From Stenotrophomonas sp. UBA2124 (GTDB lineage: Bacteria > Pseudomonadota > Gammaproteobacteria > Xanthomonadales > Xanthomonadaceae), in assembly GCA_002329155.1 (NCBI GenBank), contig DCXY01000019.1:507-64506 (forward strand): a stretch of 64,000 bases of DNA, read 5' to 3'. Below the pieces are notes generated by a model. The model was not told the DNA's origin and did not search any database. It saw only the letters and a list, made by a program, of their open reading frames with translations. Numbering within the stretch: position 1 is the first letter of the stretch; each line of letters begins with the position of its first letter. This document shows positions 23,350 through 32,143 of the stretch, piece after piece. The position numbers and the translations under genes were made by a program.

Positions 23350-24454
23350 AGGCGTAGGCGTCGAGCAGGCCGCGCAGACGCAGGGTCTGGCTGGCAGGCG
23401 CTGGCGCGTCGTTGCCCGGTTCATTGCCGTAGCCGGCGCTGGAGCCGGTACCGGCGGTGTTCTGTGCATCCTGGCCCTGCTGCTGGGCCGGTTGCTGGCC
23501 CACATCGGCCTGGGCCAGCTGCAGGCCTTGTTCGCCCAGCATTTCGCGCAGGCGCGGCAGGCTGCTTTCCAGCGCGTGGCGCACTTCGGCGTGCGCGCTG
23601 GAGAAGCTGGCATGCACCCGGTCGCCATCCAGCTGCAGTTTCACCTCCACCTGCCCAAGGTCGTGCGGGGTGATGCGGATATGGGCGTGGCCGATCTTCT
23701 GCTCCGCCAACCAGCTCACGCGCGCGGCCATGGCCTCGTCGAAGTCGGCTGCGTGCAGGTCCGGTGTGGCGGTGGGCGCGTTGAGGGCGCTGGCCGGGCT
23801 GGGCGCGCGTACATCCAACGTGGCATTGGCATGCAGCAGCTGGCTGAAGCTGGCGGGGCTGGGGCTGTCGATACCTTCGGCCGCCGAGGCGTCACGTTTG
23901 CCGGCTGCCTGCAGGGCAAGCACGGGTGGGAGCAGTGTTTCCGGTTCCGCTAGGGCCTGTGCGTCGGCCTGCACTGATGCAGGAAGGGGCAGGGTGTTCA
24001 ATGGCGGTGCGGCTGTGGGCATGGGCTGTGCCTTGCCTGCACTGCTGCCAAGGCCCTGATTCACGGGAGGCACTGGTGTGGCATCCGCCGGTTCGGGGGC
24101 AAGCGGCAGAATGCCGGCCAGACCAAATGGCGGCCATGCCGGATCGGCCGGCGTGTCCTCGTCGGCTGCAGGCTTGACCTGCGAAGCAAGGCTGGCCTGT
24201 GCCGGTTCGGTGGCCTCCGTCGGCGCGGTTTCGGCCGGCTTTCGTTCGGGCTGGCGCGCCTGAGGCTGTTTGTCCGGTGCGGTGCCGGTGGGCTTGTCGG
24301 GGCCGCGTGCTGCTGGCTTGGCGCGTGCGGCATCGGGCTTGGCGTTGAGCAGTGCATCGAAGCGGCTGGGTTCGGCTTTGGCCGTGCTGTTCTGGCCGCG
24401 CGGGCCTGCGCCATCACCGCCGCCAACCAGCCCGAGCGAGGTGAGTGCGTTCAT
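23348..24454 (-). CDS. fliK: Flagellar hook-length control protein FliK
   Basis: 368 residues. A long, low-complexity Ala/Pro-rich N-terminal ruler is followed by the conserved C-terminal domain (about 255-340: ARVSWLAEQKIGHAHIRITP, DLGQVEVKLQLDG, SLPRLREMLGEQG). FliK measures hook length and then contacts FlhB to change export specificity. The last gene of the fliE-K run; start overlaps fliJ by 4 bp. Confidence 0.93.
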   Translation of the reverse strand: MNALTSLGLVGGGDGAGPRGQNSTAKAEPSRFDALLNAKPDAARAKPAARGPDKPTGTAPDKQPQARQPERKPAETAPTEATEPAQASLASQVKPAADEDTPADPAWPPFGLAGILPLAPEPADATPVPPVNQGLGSSAGKAQPMPTAAPPLNTLPLPASVQADAQALAEPETLLPPVLALQAAGKRDASAAEGIDSPSPASFSQLLHANATLDVRAPSPASALNAPTATPDLHAADFDEAMAARVSWLAEQKIGHAHIRITPHDLGQVEVKLQLDGDRVHASFSSAHAEVRHALESSLPRLREMLGEQGLQLAQADVGQQPAQQQGQDAQNTAGTGSSAGYGNEPGNDAPAPASQTLRLRGLLDAYA

Positions 24455-24903
24455 GCGCCTTCCCCTTCGCCGGAACGTTGTGCGGCGCGGGCGCGGCGGG
24501 CGCCCAGGTCGTCCATTTCGCGCTGGTCGCGGCGGTCGGCCACAATCCGTTCCTGCGCGCGATAGCTGGCGGCCAGCTGTTCAAGCACCTGCTTGTCGCG
24601 GCTGGCCAGCAGCAGGCGGGCGCGCTCTGCATCCACCCGTTCGCGGTTGCTGTCCACGGTGCGGGTCTGGGCCTCCACCGCGTTGTCCAGGCGGTCCAGG
24701 AAGGCCCGGCGGTTGAGCAGCTGCGCGGCGCTGGTGGTGGCCAGCTGGGCGTTTGCGTATTCCTCGGCGTACTGGCGCAGTTCCGCCAGCCGCGACTGCT
24801 GCAGGTCCAGTGCCTGCTGACGCTCGGCCAGCTCCCTGGCCACTTCGTCCTCATGGTCCTGCGCGCGGCGCAGCAAGGGGTCAAGGCGACGGGATGCATT
24901 CAT
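24451..24903 (-). CDS. fliJ: Flagellar export stalk protein FliJ
   Basis: 150 residues, nearly all charged coiled coil (RRAQDHEDEVARELAERQQA, RERVDAERARLLLASRDKQ). The family is short and poorly conserved; position directly after fliI (4-bp overlap) is decisive. FliJ rotates in the FliI hexamer and contacts FlhA. The ATG at 24903 gives the usual length. Confidence 0.9.
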   Translation of the reverse strand: MNASRRLDPLLRRAQDHEDEVARELAERQQALDLQQSRLAELRQYAEEYANAQLATTSAAQLLNRRAFLDRLDNAVEAQTRTVDSNRERVDAERARLLLASRDKQVLEQLAASYRAQERIVADRRDQREMDDLGARRARAAQRSGEGEGA

Positions 24904-26279
24904 GCGGGCTTCTCGCTTTCTACCAGCTGTTGCAGGGCGTTGAGGCTGTGGGACAGGTCGGCGGCGGCGTGCACGTCCTGGCCAAGGAAATCCAAAATTT
25001 CCGGCCAACGATCCAGCGCCTCGTCGGTAACCGGATCGTTGCCGCGCTGGTAGGCGCCAATGGCGATCAGGTCACGGTTGGCCGAATAGGCCGACACCAG
25101 CCGCTTGAGCTTGCGGATGCGCAGTCGCCAGGTGTCATCGGCGATGTCCTGCACCACGCGGCTTACCGAGCTTTCCACGTCGATGGCCGGGTACAGGCCG
25201 CTGTCGGCCACGCGCCGCGACAGCAGGATGTGGCCGTCAAGAATGGCGCGGGCAGCGTCGGCGATGGGGTCCTGTGGGTCGTCGCCTTCGGTGAGCACGG
25301 TATAGAAGGCGGTGATGGAACCACGGCCCTTTGCGCCGTTGCCGGCGCGTTCCACCAGTGCCGGCAGCTTGGCGAATACCGAGGGCGGGTAGCCGCGGGT
25401 GGTGGGCGGTTCACCCACCGACAGGCCGATTTCGCGCTGGGCCTGGGCGAAGCGGGTCAGCGAATCCATCAGCAGCAGTACGTTCAGGCCCTGGTCGCGG
25501 AACCACTCGGCGATGGCGGTGGCGCGGTAGGCGCCATGGAGGCGCGCCAGCGGCGGACGGTCGGCCGGGCTGGCCACCACCACCGCGCGGCGCAGGCCTT
25601 CTTCGCCCAGCGTGGTTTCGACAAAGTCGCGCACTTCGCGGCCACGCTCACCAATCAGGCCCACCACGATCACATCGGCGGCGGTGTAGCGGGTCATCAT
25701 GCCCAGCAAGGTGGACTTGCCGACGCCGGAACCGGCGAACAGGCCCACGCGCTGGCCACGGCCGATGGGCAGCAGGGCGTTGATGGCGCGCACGCCCACA
25801 TCCAGCGGCTGGGTGATGGGCTCGCGGGCCAGCGGGTTGATGGCCACGCCGGCCATGCCGACATTGCCTTCGGCACGGACAGGGCCCTTGCCATCCAGCG
25901 GCACGCCGTCGCTGTCGATCACACGGCCCAGCAGGCCTTCGCCCACTTCAACGCCGCCACGGCGGTAGGAGGGCACCACCCGCGCGTTGGGCAGCAGACC
26001 ATGCAGTTCGGCGCTGGGCATCAGGTAGGTGCGGTCGCCGGAAAAGCCGACCACTTCGGCATCCACCCAGCCGCCGTCGATGACCTCGACCTTGCAGCTG
26101 GCGCCCATCGGCGCTTCACAACCCACGGCCTCAAGGGTGAGGCCGATGGCCCGGCGCAGTACGCCCTCGCGCACCAGCCCGTGGCCGACGCTGGCATCAA
26201 GCGATATGGCATCAAGCCGGGCAGCCAGGCGCAGGTTGCGCGCGGCCGACCAGTCGGCGGGGGCAGGGGAGATGCTCAT
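24900..26279 (-). CDS. fliI: Flagellar export ATPase FliI
   Basis: 459 residues. Walker A is GLFAGSGVGKSTLLGMM, Walker B is LNVLLLMDSLTRFAQAQREI, and GERGREVRDFVE is the usual family stretch. It forms the export hexamer that releases chaperones from cargo, held by FliH. Coupled to fliH and fliJ by 4-bp overlaps. Confidence 0.97.
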   Translation of the reverse strand: MSISPAPADWSAARNLRLAARLDAISLDASVGHGLVREGVLRRAIGLTLEAVGCEAPMGASCKVEVIDGGWVDAEVVGFSGDRTYLMPSAELHGLLPNARVVPSYRRGGVEVGEGLLGRVIDSDGVPLDGKGPVRAEGNVGMAGVAINPLAREPITQPLDVGVRAINALLPIGRGQRVGLFAGSGVGKSTLLGMMTRYTAADVIVVGLIGERGREVRDFVETTLGEEGLRRAVVVASPADRPPLARLHGAYRATAIAEWFRDQGLNVLLLMDSLTRFAQAQREIGLSVGEPPTTRGYPPSVFAKLPALVERAGNGAKGRGSITAFYTVLTEGDDPQDPIADAARAILDGHILLSRRVADSGLYPAIDVESSVSRVVQDIADDTWRLRIRKLKRLVSAYSANRDLIAIGAYQRGNDPVTDEALDRWPEILDFLGQDVHAAADLSHSLNALQQLVESEKPA

Positions 26280-26917
26280 GGGGTGGCCCCGGCGCGGCGC
26301 ATCACCGTGCCCAGTGCCGCGCGCAGGCGGGCATCGAGGGTGCCGTCGATGCGCACCGCCTCGGCATGCACGCGCAGGTCGCCACGGCTGAGGTTGGTGT
26401 CGGCCACCAGGCGCTGGCCTTCGGGCAGGTTCAACAGGTTGCTGATGGCGGCGATGTCGTCCGGGTGCAGGCGCACTTCGACCTCTCGACTGCTGCCGCT
26501 CACCGAATCCAGTGCCTCGGTGACCAGGGCGGCCAGCAGTGCCGGGTCGGCTTCGTAGGCGCGGCCGATGAGGGCGCCGGCAATGCGCACGGACAGCTCG
26601 CCCAGCGCGCCGACCACTTCGTTCTCAAGCCGCAGCAGGGGCCGACTGAAGTTGTCCAGGATGCCTTCAATCTGTGCCACCAGCCGCCGCACTTCGTTCT
26701 GGCCCTGGGCGTAGCCTTCGCCGTGACCTTCCTGAAAGCCTTCTTCCTGCGCGGCATCGCGGATGGCCTGGATTTCCTCCAGCGTGGGCGGCACCACCGG
26801 CGGTGCTTCCGGCGCGGCAGGCTCGCCAGCCTGCAGGCCGTCTTCGTCCAGCGGGTCGGTGGCCGGTGCGGCCGGCAGGGTCAGGTCCGGTGCGTGCCAG
26901 CGGATGACGTTGCTCAC
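26276..26917 (-). CDS. fliH: Flagellar export ATPase regulator FliH
   Basis: 213 residues. The middle part has the family's GxxxG-like run (EEGFQEGHGEGYAQGQNEVR) and the C-terminal half (SVRIAGALIGRAYEADPALL, VEVRLHPDDIAAI) binds FliI. It tethers the ATPase to the C-ring through FliN. Coupled to fliG and fliI. Confidence 0.95.
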   Translation of the reverse strand: MSNVIRWHAPDLTLPAAPATDPLDEDGLQAGEPAAPEAPPVVPPTLEEIQAIRDAAQEEGFQEGHGEGYAQGQNEVRRLVAQIEGILDNFSRPLLRLENEVVGALGELSVRIAGALIGRAYEADPALLAALVTEALDSVSGSSREVEVRLHPDDIAAISNLLNLPEGQRLVADTNLSRGDLRVHAEAVRIDGTLDARLRAALGTVMRRAGATP

Positions 26918-27918
26918 AGCATCGCCTCCCCGCCGCCGCCGAGGGTGACGGTGCCTTCATCGGCCATGCGCTTGACGATGGCCAGAATCTCGCGCTGTGC
27001 CGCTTCCACATCCGAAAGGCGTACCGGGCCGCGTGCTTCCATGTCTTCCAGCAGGATTTCGGCGGCGCGCTGGGACATGTTGCGGGTGATCTTGTCGCGC
27101 ACCTTGATGTCGGCGCCACGCAACGCCAGCCCCAGCCGCTCGCCACTGACCTCGCGCAGCACCAGCTGCATCTCGCGGTCTTCCAGGTCCACCAGGTCGT
27201 CGAACACGAACATCAGGTCCTGGATGCGGCTGCCCAGCGGTGCGTCGATGCGGGCGATTTCGGTGAGGATGGCCTGGTCCTGGCCACCGTCCATGAAGTT
27301 GAGGATGCTGGCCGCGCACTGCACGCCGCCGATGCTGGAGGACTTCAGGTTCTGGCTGCCGGAGAACTGGCGCTCCATGATCTCGTTCAGTTCGTTGAGC
27401 GCATTGGGCGGAATGCCGTCGAGCGTGGCGATGCGCAGCAGCACATCCACGCGGGTACGCTCGGGCAGCAGTTTCAGGGCTTCGGCGGCCTGGTCGGTTT
27501 CCAGGTGGGCCATGACGATGGCGATGATCTGCGGGTGCTCGTTGCGCACCAGGTCGGCCACGGCACGCGGATCCATCCACTTGAGCGCATCCAGCCCGGT
27601 GGTGTTGCGGCCCAGCAGGATGCGGTCGATCAGGTTGCTGGCTTTCTCGTTGCCCAGCGCCTGCACCAGCATGTTGCGGATGTAGTCGTCCGAGCCCACG
27701 CTCAGCGAGGTCTTGTTGCCCAGCTCGTTGCCGAAGTCATCCATCACCTTCTGCACCTGCTCGCGGGTGACATCGTTGAGCGTGGCCATGGCAATGCCGA
27801 TCTTCTGCACTTCCTTGGGCTCCATGTGCCGCAGTACCTCGGCGGCATCGGTTTCACCCAGGGAGAGCAGCAGCACGGCGGCGCGCTGTACGCCGGTCAT
27901 CGGCACGGCATCAGTCAT
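26914..27918 (-). CDS. fliG: Flagellar motor switch protein FliG
   Basis: 334 residues. FliG-N (AAVLLLSLGETDAAEVLRHM), FliG-M with the EHPQIIAIVMAHL segment, and FliG-C with LMFVFDDLVDLEDREMQLVL carrying the charged stator-contact residues. It is the rotor part that meets MotA-type stators. Overlaps fliF by 8 bp. Confidence 0.97.
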   Translation of the reverse strand: MTDAVPMTGVQRAAVLLLSLGETDAAEVLRHMEPKEVQKIGIAMATLNDVTREQVQKVMDDFGNELGNKTSLSVGSDDYIRNMLVQALGNEKASNLIDRILLGRNTTGLDALKWMDPRAVADLVRNEHPQIIAIVMAHLETDQAAEALKLLPERTRVDVLLRIATLDGIPPNALNELNEIMERQFSGSQNLKSSSIGGVQCAASILNFMDGGQDQAILTEIARIDAPLGSRIQDLMFVFDDLVDLEDREMQLVLREVSGERLGLALRGADIKVRDKITRNMSQRAAEILLEDMEARGPVRLSDVEAAQREILAIVKRMADEGTVTLGGGGEAML

Positions 27919-29590
27919 TGGCCACCCACCCCTTCACCACCTGTGCAACACGTTTGGAATCATTGCGTACCGCCTCGCGGGCCATGCGCACACGCTCTTC
28001 GTAGGCATCCACCGGCAGTGCCAGCGGCGCGCCACCGTCCAGCTGCAGGCGGTCGGCGGCCAGTGCGGCCGGCATCTGTGCATCGTCCACGATCTGCACA
28101 TCGGCGCTGAGCGGGTCTTCACTGCGGCCCGGCAGTGCCTTGGGCGGGCCTGAAATCTGGCGCAGGGCGGGGCGCAGCACGCCAAACAGCAGGGCCAGCA
28201 CCACCACGGCGCCAAGCACCAGGCGCAGCGCATCGCGCAGCTGTGGGTTCTCCCACCAGTTGGGTTCTTCCACCGGCAGCGATTCACGCACGAACGGGGC
28301 GTTCATCACCGACACGGTATCGCCACGTTCGGCGCTGAAGCCCACCGCCTGCTTGACCAGTGCTTCCACGCGGGTCAGCTCGGCCGTGCTCAATGCCTGG
28401 TCGCTGACCTTGCCATTGGCGCCGGCACGCGGCACGTGGTCCACCAGTACCGCCACCGACACGCGCTTGACGCGCCCGGCCGGTTGCCGGGTGTGCTGCA
28501 GGGTGCGGTCCAGCTCGTAGTTGCGGGTGGCGTTCTTGGAGGTTTCGGTTGGGGTGGCGGCAGCGGTGGCGGCTGCGCCATTGGCATCGGCAGCGGCCGG
28601 TGCGCCCGGCGTGGCGTTGCCCGGGGGCGTGTTGCTGGTGGCGCCGGGGATGCCCTGCGGGCCGTTGGCGCTGGTGCTGTTCTCGCTGATCTGCTCGCTG
28701 CGCAGCTTCTGCGGCTCGCCGTTGTACAGCTCGCGGGCTTCCTCGGTCACCGAGAAATCCATGTCCACGCTGACTTCGGGGTTCACCCGGCCGGCACCGG
28801 TCATCGGCTCCAGCAGCTCACGGATGCGCTGGTTGTAGGAGCCTTCAAGGCGGCGCACCTGGTCGAACTGGGCGGCGTTGAGCGCAGCCTCGCTGTTGGG
28901 GTCGGCAATGGTGAGCATGCGCCCGCTCTGGTCCACCACGGTGACCCGTTCCGGGGCCAGGTCCGGAATGCTGGAGGCCACCATGTGCACGATGGCATCC
29001 ACCTGGTTGCGCTCCAGCTGCTGGCCACCACGCAGCTCCAGCACCACCGAGGCGCTGGCGACATCGCGCTGGCGTGTGAAGGCGCTGGGCTTGGGAATGG
29101 CCAGGTGTACGCGCGCATCACGCACCGGGCGCAGGCTGGTGATGGTGCGCACCAGTTCGGTTTCCAGTGCGTGCTGGTAGCGGGCGTTCTCCACGAACTG
29201 GCTGACGCCAAACCCCGGGTCGCGCTCCATCAGTTCAAAGCCCAGGCGGCCGCTCTCGGTCAGGCCGGAGCCGGCCAGCTTCAGGCGTGCATCGTGCACG
29301 TTTTTTTCCGGCACGGTGATGGCGCCGGTGGCGGCATTGAGCTCAAACGGAATCTGCGCCGCACGCAGCAGGTCGGTGGCCTCGGCGGTGGCCTTCTGGT
29401 CCAGGCCGGTATACAGCGGCACCATCGGCGGCTTCTGTGCCCAGAAGAACACGCCCAGGCCCGCAGCCACGGCAACGGCGATCATCGCCATCAGGCCCAG
29501 CCGGCGGGTGATCTGCAGGCTCTGCAGACGGTCGAACCAGGCACCGGCCTGTTCGGAATTCAACGACTCTTTGGACAGCGCGAATGCCAT
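27911..29590 (-). CDS. fliF: Flagellar MS-ring protein FliF
   Basis: 559 residues. First membrane helix LMAMIAVAVAAGLGVFFW, ring-building motifs in the periplasmic part (PMVPLYTGLDQKATAEATDLL, ARVHLAIPKPSAFTRQ), a Gly/Ala/Thr-rich loop near 320-350, second membrane helix ALRLVLGAVVVLALLFGVL, and a C-terminal FliG-binding tail (MAREAVRNDSKRVAQVVKGW). The first large ring of the motor. It follows fliE by 12 bp. Confidence 0.97.
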   Translation of the reverse strand: MAFALSKESLNSEQAGAWFDRLQSLQITRRLGLMAMIAVAVAAGLGVFFWAQKPPMVPLYTGLDQKATAEATDLLRAAQIPFELNAATGAITVPEKNVHDARLKLAGSGLTESGRLGFELMERDPGFGVSQFVENARYQHALETELVRTITSLRPVRDARVHLAIPKPSAFTRQRDVASASVVLELRGGQQLERNQVDAIVHMVASSIPDLAPERVTVVDQSGRMLTIADPNSEAALNAAQFDQVRRLEGSYNQRIRELLEPMTGAGRVNPEVSVDMDFSVTEEARELYNGEPQKLRSEQISENSTSANGPQGIPGATSNTPPGNATPGAPAAADANGAAATAAATPTETSKNATRNYELDRTLQHTRQPAGRVKRVSVAVLVDHVPRAGANGKVSDQALSTAELTRVEALVKQAVGFSAERGDTVSVMNAPFVRESLPVEEPNWWENPQLRDALRLVLGAVVVLALLFGVLRPALRQISGPPKALPGRSEDPLSADVQIVDDAQMPAALAADRLQLDGGAPLALPVDAYEERVRMAREAVRNDSKRVAQVVKGWVAND

Positions 29591-29602
29591 GCGTGCGGAT
29601 CC

Positions 29603-29959
29603 TTACAGCGGCATGTTCATCACGTCCTGGTAAGCCTGGACGAGACGGTTGCGGACTTCGACGGTGGCGCGGAACGCCAGCTGCGACTGTTGTGCGGCGA
29701 CCATCACCTTGGCCAAGTCGGCACCGGGTTGGCCCTGCTCGAAGGCGGCCGCCAGCTGGCCGGATTTCTGCTGGGTTTCGTTCACCCCCTTCAGTGCGCC
29801 CTGCAGAGCCTGGCTGAAGGACGGTGCGGTGACGGCATTGCCTTCGTTCAGCCCCTGGATCGCATTGCTGCGCGGCAGGTCGGCGGCAGGCGCAGCCTGG
29901 TTGACCTGGGTCTGCATGCTGCGGATCTGGGAGAGGACGGAGGTGATCGAATGGGACAT
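29603..29959 (-). CDS. fliE: Flagellar hook-basal body protein FliE
   Basis: 118 residues; the C-terminal part FSQALQGALKGVNETQQKSG and VMVAAQQSQLAFRATVEVRNR is typical. FliE joins the MS ring to the rod and is the first export substrate. It heads the fliEFGHIJK operon behind a sigma-54 type site. Confidence 0.95.
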   Translation of the reverse strand: MSHSITSVLSQIRSMQTQVNQAAPAADLPRSNAIQGLNEGNAVTAPSFSQALQGALKGVNETQQKSGQLAAAFEQGQPGADLAKVMVAAQQSQLAFRATVEVRNRLVQAYQDVMNMPL

Positions 29960-30000
29960 CGGACGTGGTTCCGTGCAACAGGGTTGGCTGAGCCCAACGT

Positions 30001-30016
30001 TGCAAGTTGCATGCCG
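30001..30016 (-). promoter_or_regulatory. Sigma-54 promoter of the fliE operon
   Basis: Minus-strand CGGCATGCAACTTGCA has GG-N10-GC and a perfect TTGCA. It lies 42-57 bp before the fliE start, in the 329-bp gap between fleQ and fliE. The only other structure seen in that gap is the hairpin behind fleQ. Confidence 0.75.
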
Positions 30017-30235
30017 GAAGCGAAACCACCTTCAGCTCGATGAATGACCGGCGGCATGCAGGTGGCGTGTCGGGTTACCGGCGGTCGTTGCGGCATTTCT
30101 GTCGCTTTGATGCGCCGGCCTGAAAAGTGCCGGCGCTGCAGGCGGGTGTAATGCGGGGTGGCGTGTATGAATGTGCTGTGCTGGCCACCACAGGCGAAGC
30201 GGCAGCGCCGCTCAAAATCACACCCTGGAAACACA

Positions 30236-30264
30236 ACCGCCCTCGGCCGTGAGGCGAGGGCGGT
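30236..30264 (-). terminator. Hairpin terminator behind fleQ
   Basis: ACCGCCCTCG at 30236 pairs perfectly with CGAGGGCGGT at 30255 (9-nt loop), 25 bp after the fleQ stop. The trailing bases on the minus strand are TTGTGTTT, a weak U-rich tract. Confidence 0.65.
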
Positions 30265-30288
30265 AATGGGTAACAGCAGGTGTGGACT

Positions 30289-31755
30289 TCAGTGGGTGGC
30301 CGATTCAGCCGACTCGCGTTCAATGCCGTACTTGCGCAGCTTTTCCACCAGGGTGGTGCGGCGCAGGCCCAGCAGTTGCGCAGCGTGGGCCACCACGCCC
30401 TGGGTGCGCTCCAGTGCCTCGTTGATCAGGGTCAACTCGATGTTGGCCATGTGATCACGCAGGTCCAGCCCTTCGCTGGGCAGGTGTGCCTGCGGCACCG
30501 GTGCCGGCTTGGCCGCGGCACTGCCGGCGCTGGCCGCCAGTACGCTCTGCGGTGCGGGTTCGGCTGTGGCTTCCGCTGCAGCGGCCTGCGATGGCAGATG
30601 ATCGCCACGGTAGCGGCTGGGCAGGTCCTGCAGCCGTACCTGGCCACCCGGGTGCAGCACGGCAAGGCGTTCGACCAGGTTGGTCAACTCGCGCACGTTG
30701 CCTGGCCAGGGGTAGCTGGCCAGTGCCAGCAATGCGTCATCGGCAAAGCGCACTTCACCACGGCCGGTGCGGGCCAGCTGTGTGGCGATGGTGGTCACCA
30801 GCGCCGGGATGTCGTCGGTGCGCTCGCGCAGGGCCGGCACCTCGATGGGGAACACGTTGAGGCGATAGAACAGATCCTCGCGGAACTTGCCCTCGCCAAT
30901 ACGCGTTTCCAGGTCGCGGTGGGTAGCGGCAATCACACGTACATTGCAGCGGATGGTCTGGTTGCCACCCACGCGCTCGAAGCTGCGCTCCTGCAGTACA
31001 CGCAGCAGCTTGACCTGCATGGGTAGGCTCATGTCGCCGATCTCATCCAGCAGCAGGGTGCCACCTTCGGCCATCTCGAACCGCCCCTTGCGGGTGGTCA
31101 GTGCGCCGGTGAAGGCACCCTTTTCATGGCCGAACAGTTCGCTTTCCAGCAGCTCAGGCGGAATGGCGCCGCAGTTGATCGCTACGAACGGGCCATCGCG
31201 GCGCGGCGAGCGTTGGTGGATGGCGCGCGATACCACTTCCTTGCCGGTACCGGATTCACCCAGCACCAGCACGGTGGTATCGAAGCTGGCTACCTGGTCG
31301 ATGAGCCTGCGCAGTGCGGTAACCGCAGTGCCGGTGCCGGTCGGGCCGCCGTCATCGGTGGCACCGGCCTGGTGTTCGGCATCCAGGCGCTTGAGGCTGG
31401 CCCGGCGCAGCAGGGCTTCCACCTGTGTGTGGCGCATGGGCTGTTCCAGCGGCCATACATTGGCTTCGTGCAAGCCGTAGTGGCGCGAAAATGCCAGCGG
31501 GTCGCCTTCGGCCAGCAGCACCGGGGGTGGCAGGCTGGCGCTGGCAAGCCAGTTGAAGAAGCCGGCGGCAAGGTCGGCGTCTTCCAGTGCGCCCACCACA
31601 ACGGCCATCCAGTCGTTGGCATGGTGGCGGCTGGTGTCGATGTCCTGCGCATCACACACCCAGCGCGGGTTGAAATCCATGAATTCCAGCAGGCCGATGG
31701 TACGTTCGGCGCGGCCGGCGTCGGCGTCGATGACGAGGATGCGTGATTCACTCAT
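30289..31755 (-). CDS. fleQ: Flagellar master regulator FleQ (sigma-54 activator)
   Basis: 488 residues. The N-terminal FleQ-type receiver-like domain lacks a phosphorylatable Asp in the usual place. The AAA+ domain has Walker A GESGTGKE (about 166), the sigma-54 contact loop GAFTGA, and Walker B GGTLLLDEIGDM. A Fis-type helix-turn-helix (ALERTQGVVAHAAQLLGLRR) ends the protein. FleQ activates class II flagellar promoters and is the c-di-GMP-responsive master switch in Pseudomonas; FleN opposes it. I use the ATG at 31755; a longer frame only overlaps the neighbour. Overlaps the receiver gene by 8 bp. Confidence 0.94.
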   Translation of the reverse strand: MSESRILVIDADAGRAERTIGLLEFMDFNPRWVCDAQDIDTSRHHANDWMAVVVGALEDADLAAGFFNWLASASLPPPVLLAEGDPLAFSRHYGLHEANVWPLEQPMRHTQVEALLRRASLKRLDAEHQAGATDDGGPTGTGTAVTALRRLIDQVASFDTTVLVLGESGTGKEVVSRAIHQRSPRRDGPFVAINCGAIPPELLESELFGHEKGAFTGALTTRKGRFEMAEGGTLLLDEIGDMSLPMQVKLLRVLQERSFERVGGNQTIRCNVRVIAATHRDLETRIGEGKFREDLFYRLNVFPIEVPALRERTDDIPALVTTIATQLARTGRGEVRFADDALLALASYPWPGNVRELTNLVERLAVLHPGGQVRLQDLPSRYRGDHLPSQAAAAEATAEPAPQSVLAASAGSAAAKPAPVPQAHLPSEGLDLRDHMANIELTLINEALERTQGVVAHAAQLLGLRRTTLVEKLRKYGIERESAESATH

Positions 31756-32128
31756 GATCCGGTTCCCTGAGCCCTTCCAGGATCGGCATGACCTCCTGGA
31801 TGTAGGACAGTTTGCTGACGAAGTTGTCCGCACCGGCGCGCAGCGCATGCTCGCGGTGTTCGGAGTCATCGAAGTGGCTGGCAATGACGATGTAGGGCGG
31901 CTCGTCCTGGGTCTTGATCAGGCGCGTGGCCTGCAGGCCGCCCATTTCTGGCATGGCCAGATCCATCAACACCACATGCGGGCGCAGTGCCTCGGAGCGC
32001 TCGATCGCCTGCAGGCCGTTGGCGGCACTGCCCACCACTTCCAGCCAGTTGATACGGCGGAAGTGGCGCATGGCGGCGTTGATGAAACCTTCATGGTCGT
32101 CAACCAACAGTACGGTGAGCTTGCTCAT
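31748..32128 (-). CDS. Receiver-only response regulator between rpoN and fleQ
   Basis: 126 residues, one REC domain: acidic D10/D11, phospho-acceptor D56 in VVLMDLAMPEMGG, Ser in IVIASHFDD and Lys in NFVSKLSY. No output domain and no kinase nearby. It is co-transcribed with rpoN (15-bp gap) and fleQ (8-bp overlap), so it probably modulates FleQ or RpoN, which would compensate for the unphosphorylatable FleQ receiver-like domain. That is inference. Confidence 0.85.
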   Translation of the reverse strand: MSKLTVLLVDDHEGFINAAMRHFRRINWLEVVGSAANGLQAIERSEALRPHVVLMDLAMPEMGGLQATRLIKTQDEPPYIVIASHFDDSEHREHALRAGADNFVSKLSYIQEVMPILEGLREPDHE

Positions 32129-32143
32129 GGAAATCCCTTATGT

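Noticed and set aside
28436..30043. Plus-strand open frame opposite fliF and fliE
   Set aside because: Antisense to two conserved genes and to the fliE promoter; no domain.
31756..31884. N-terminal extension of FleQ by 43 residues
   Set aside because: It only overlaps the upstream receiver gene in another frame; the FleQ domain begins at MSESRILVID.
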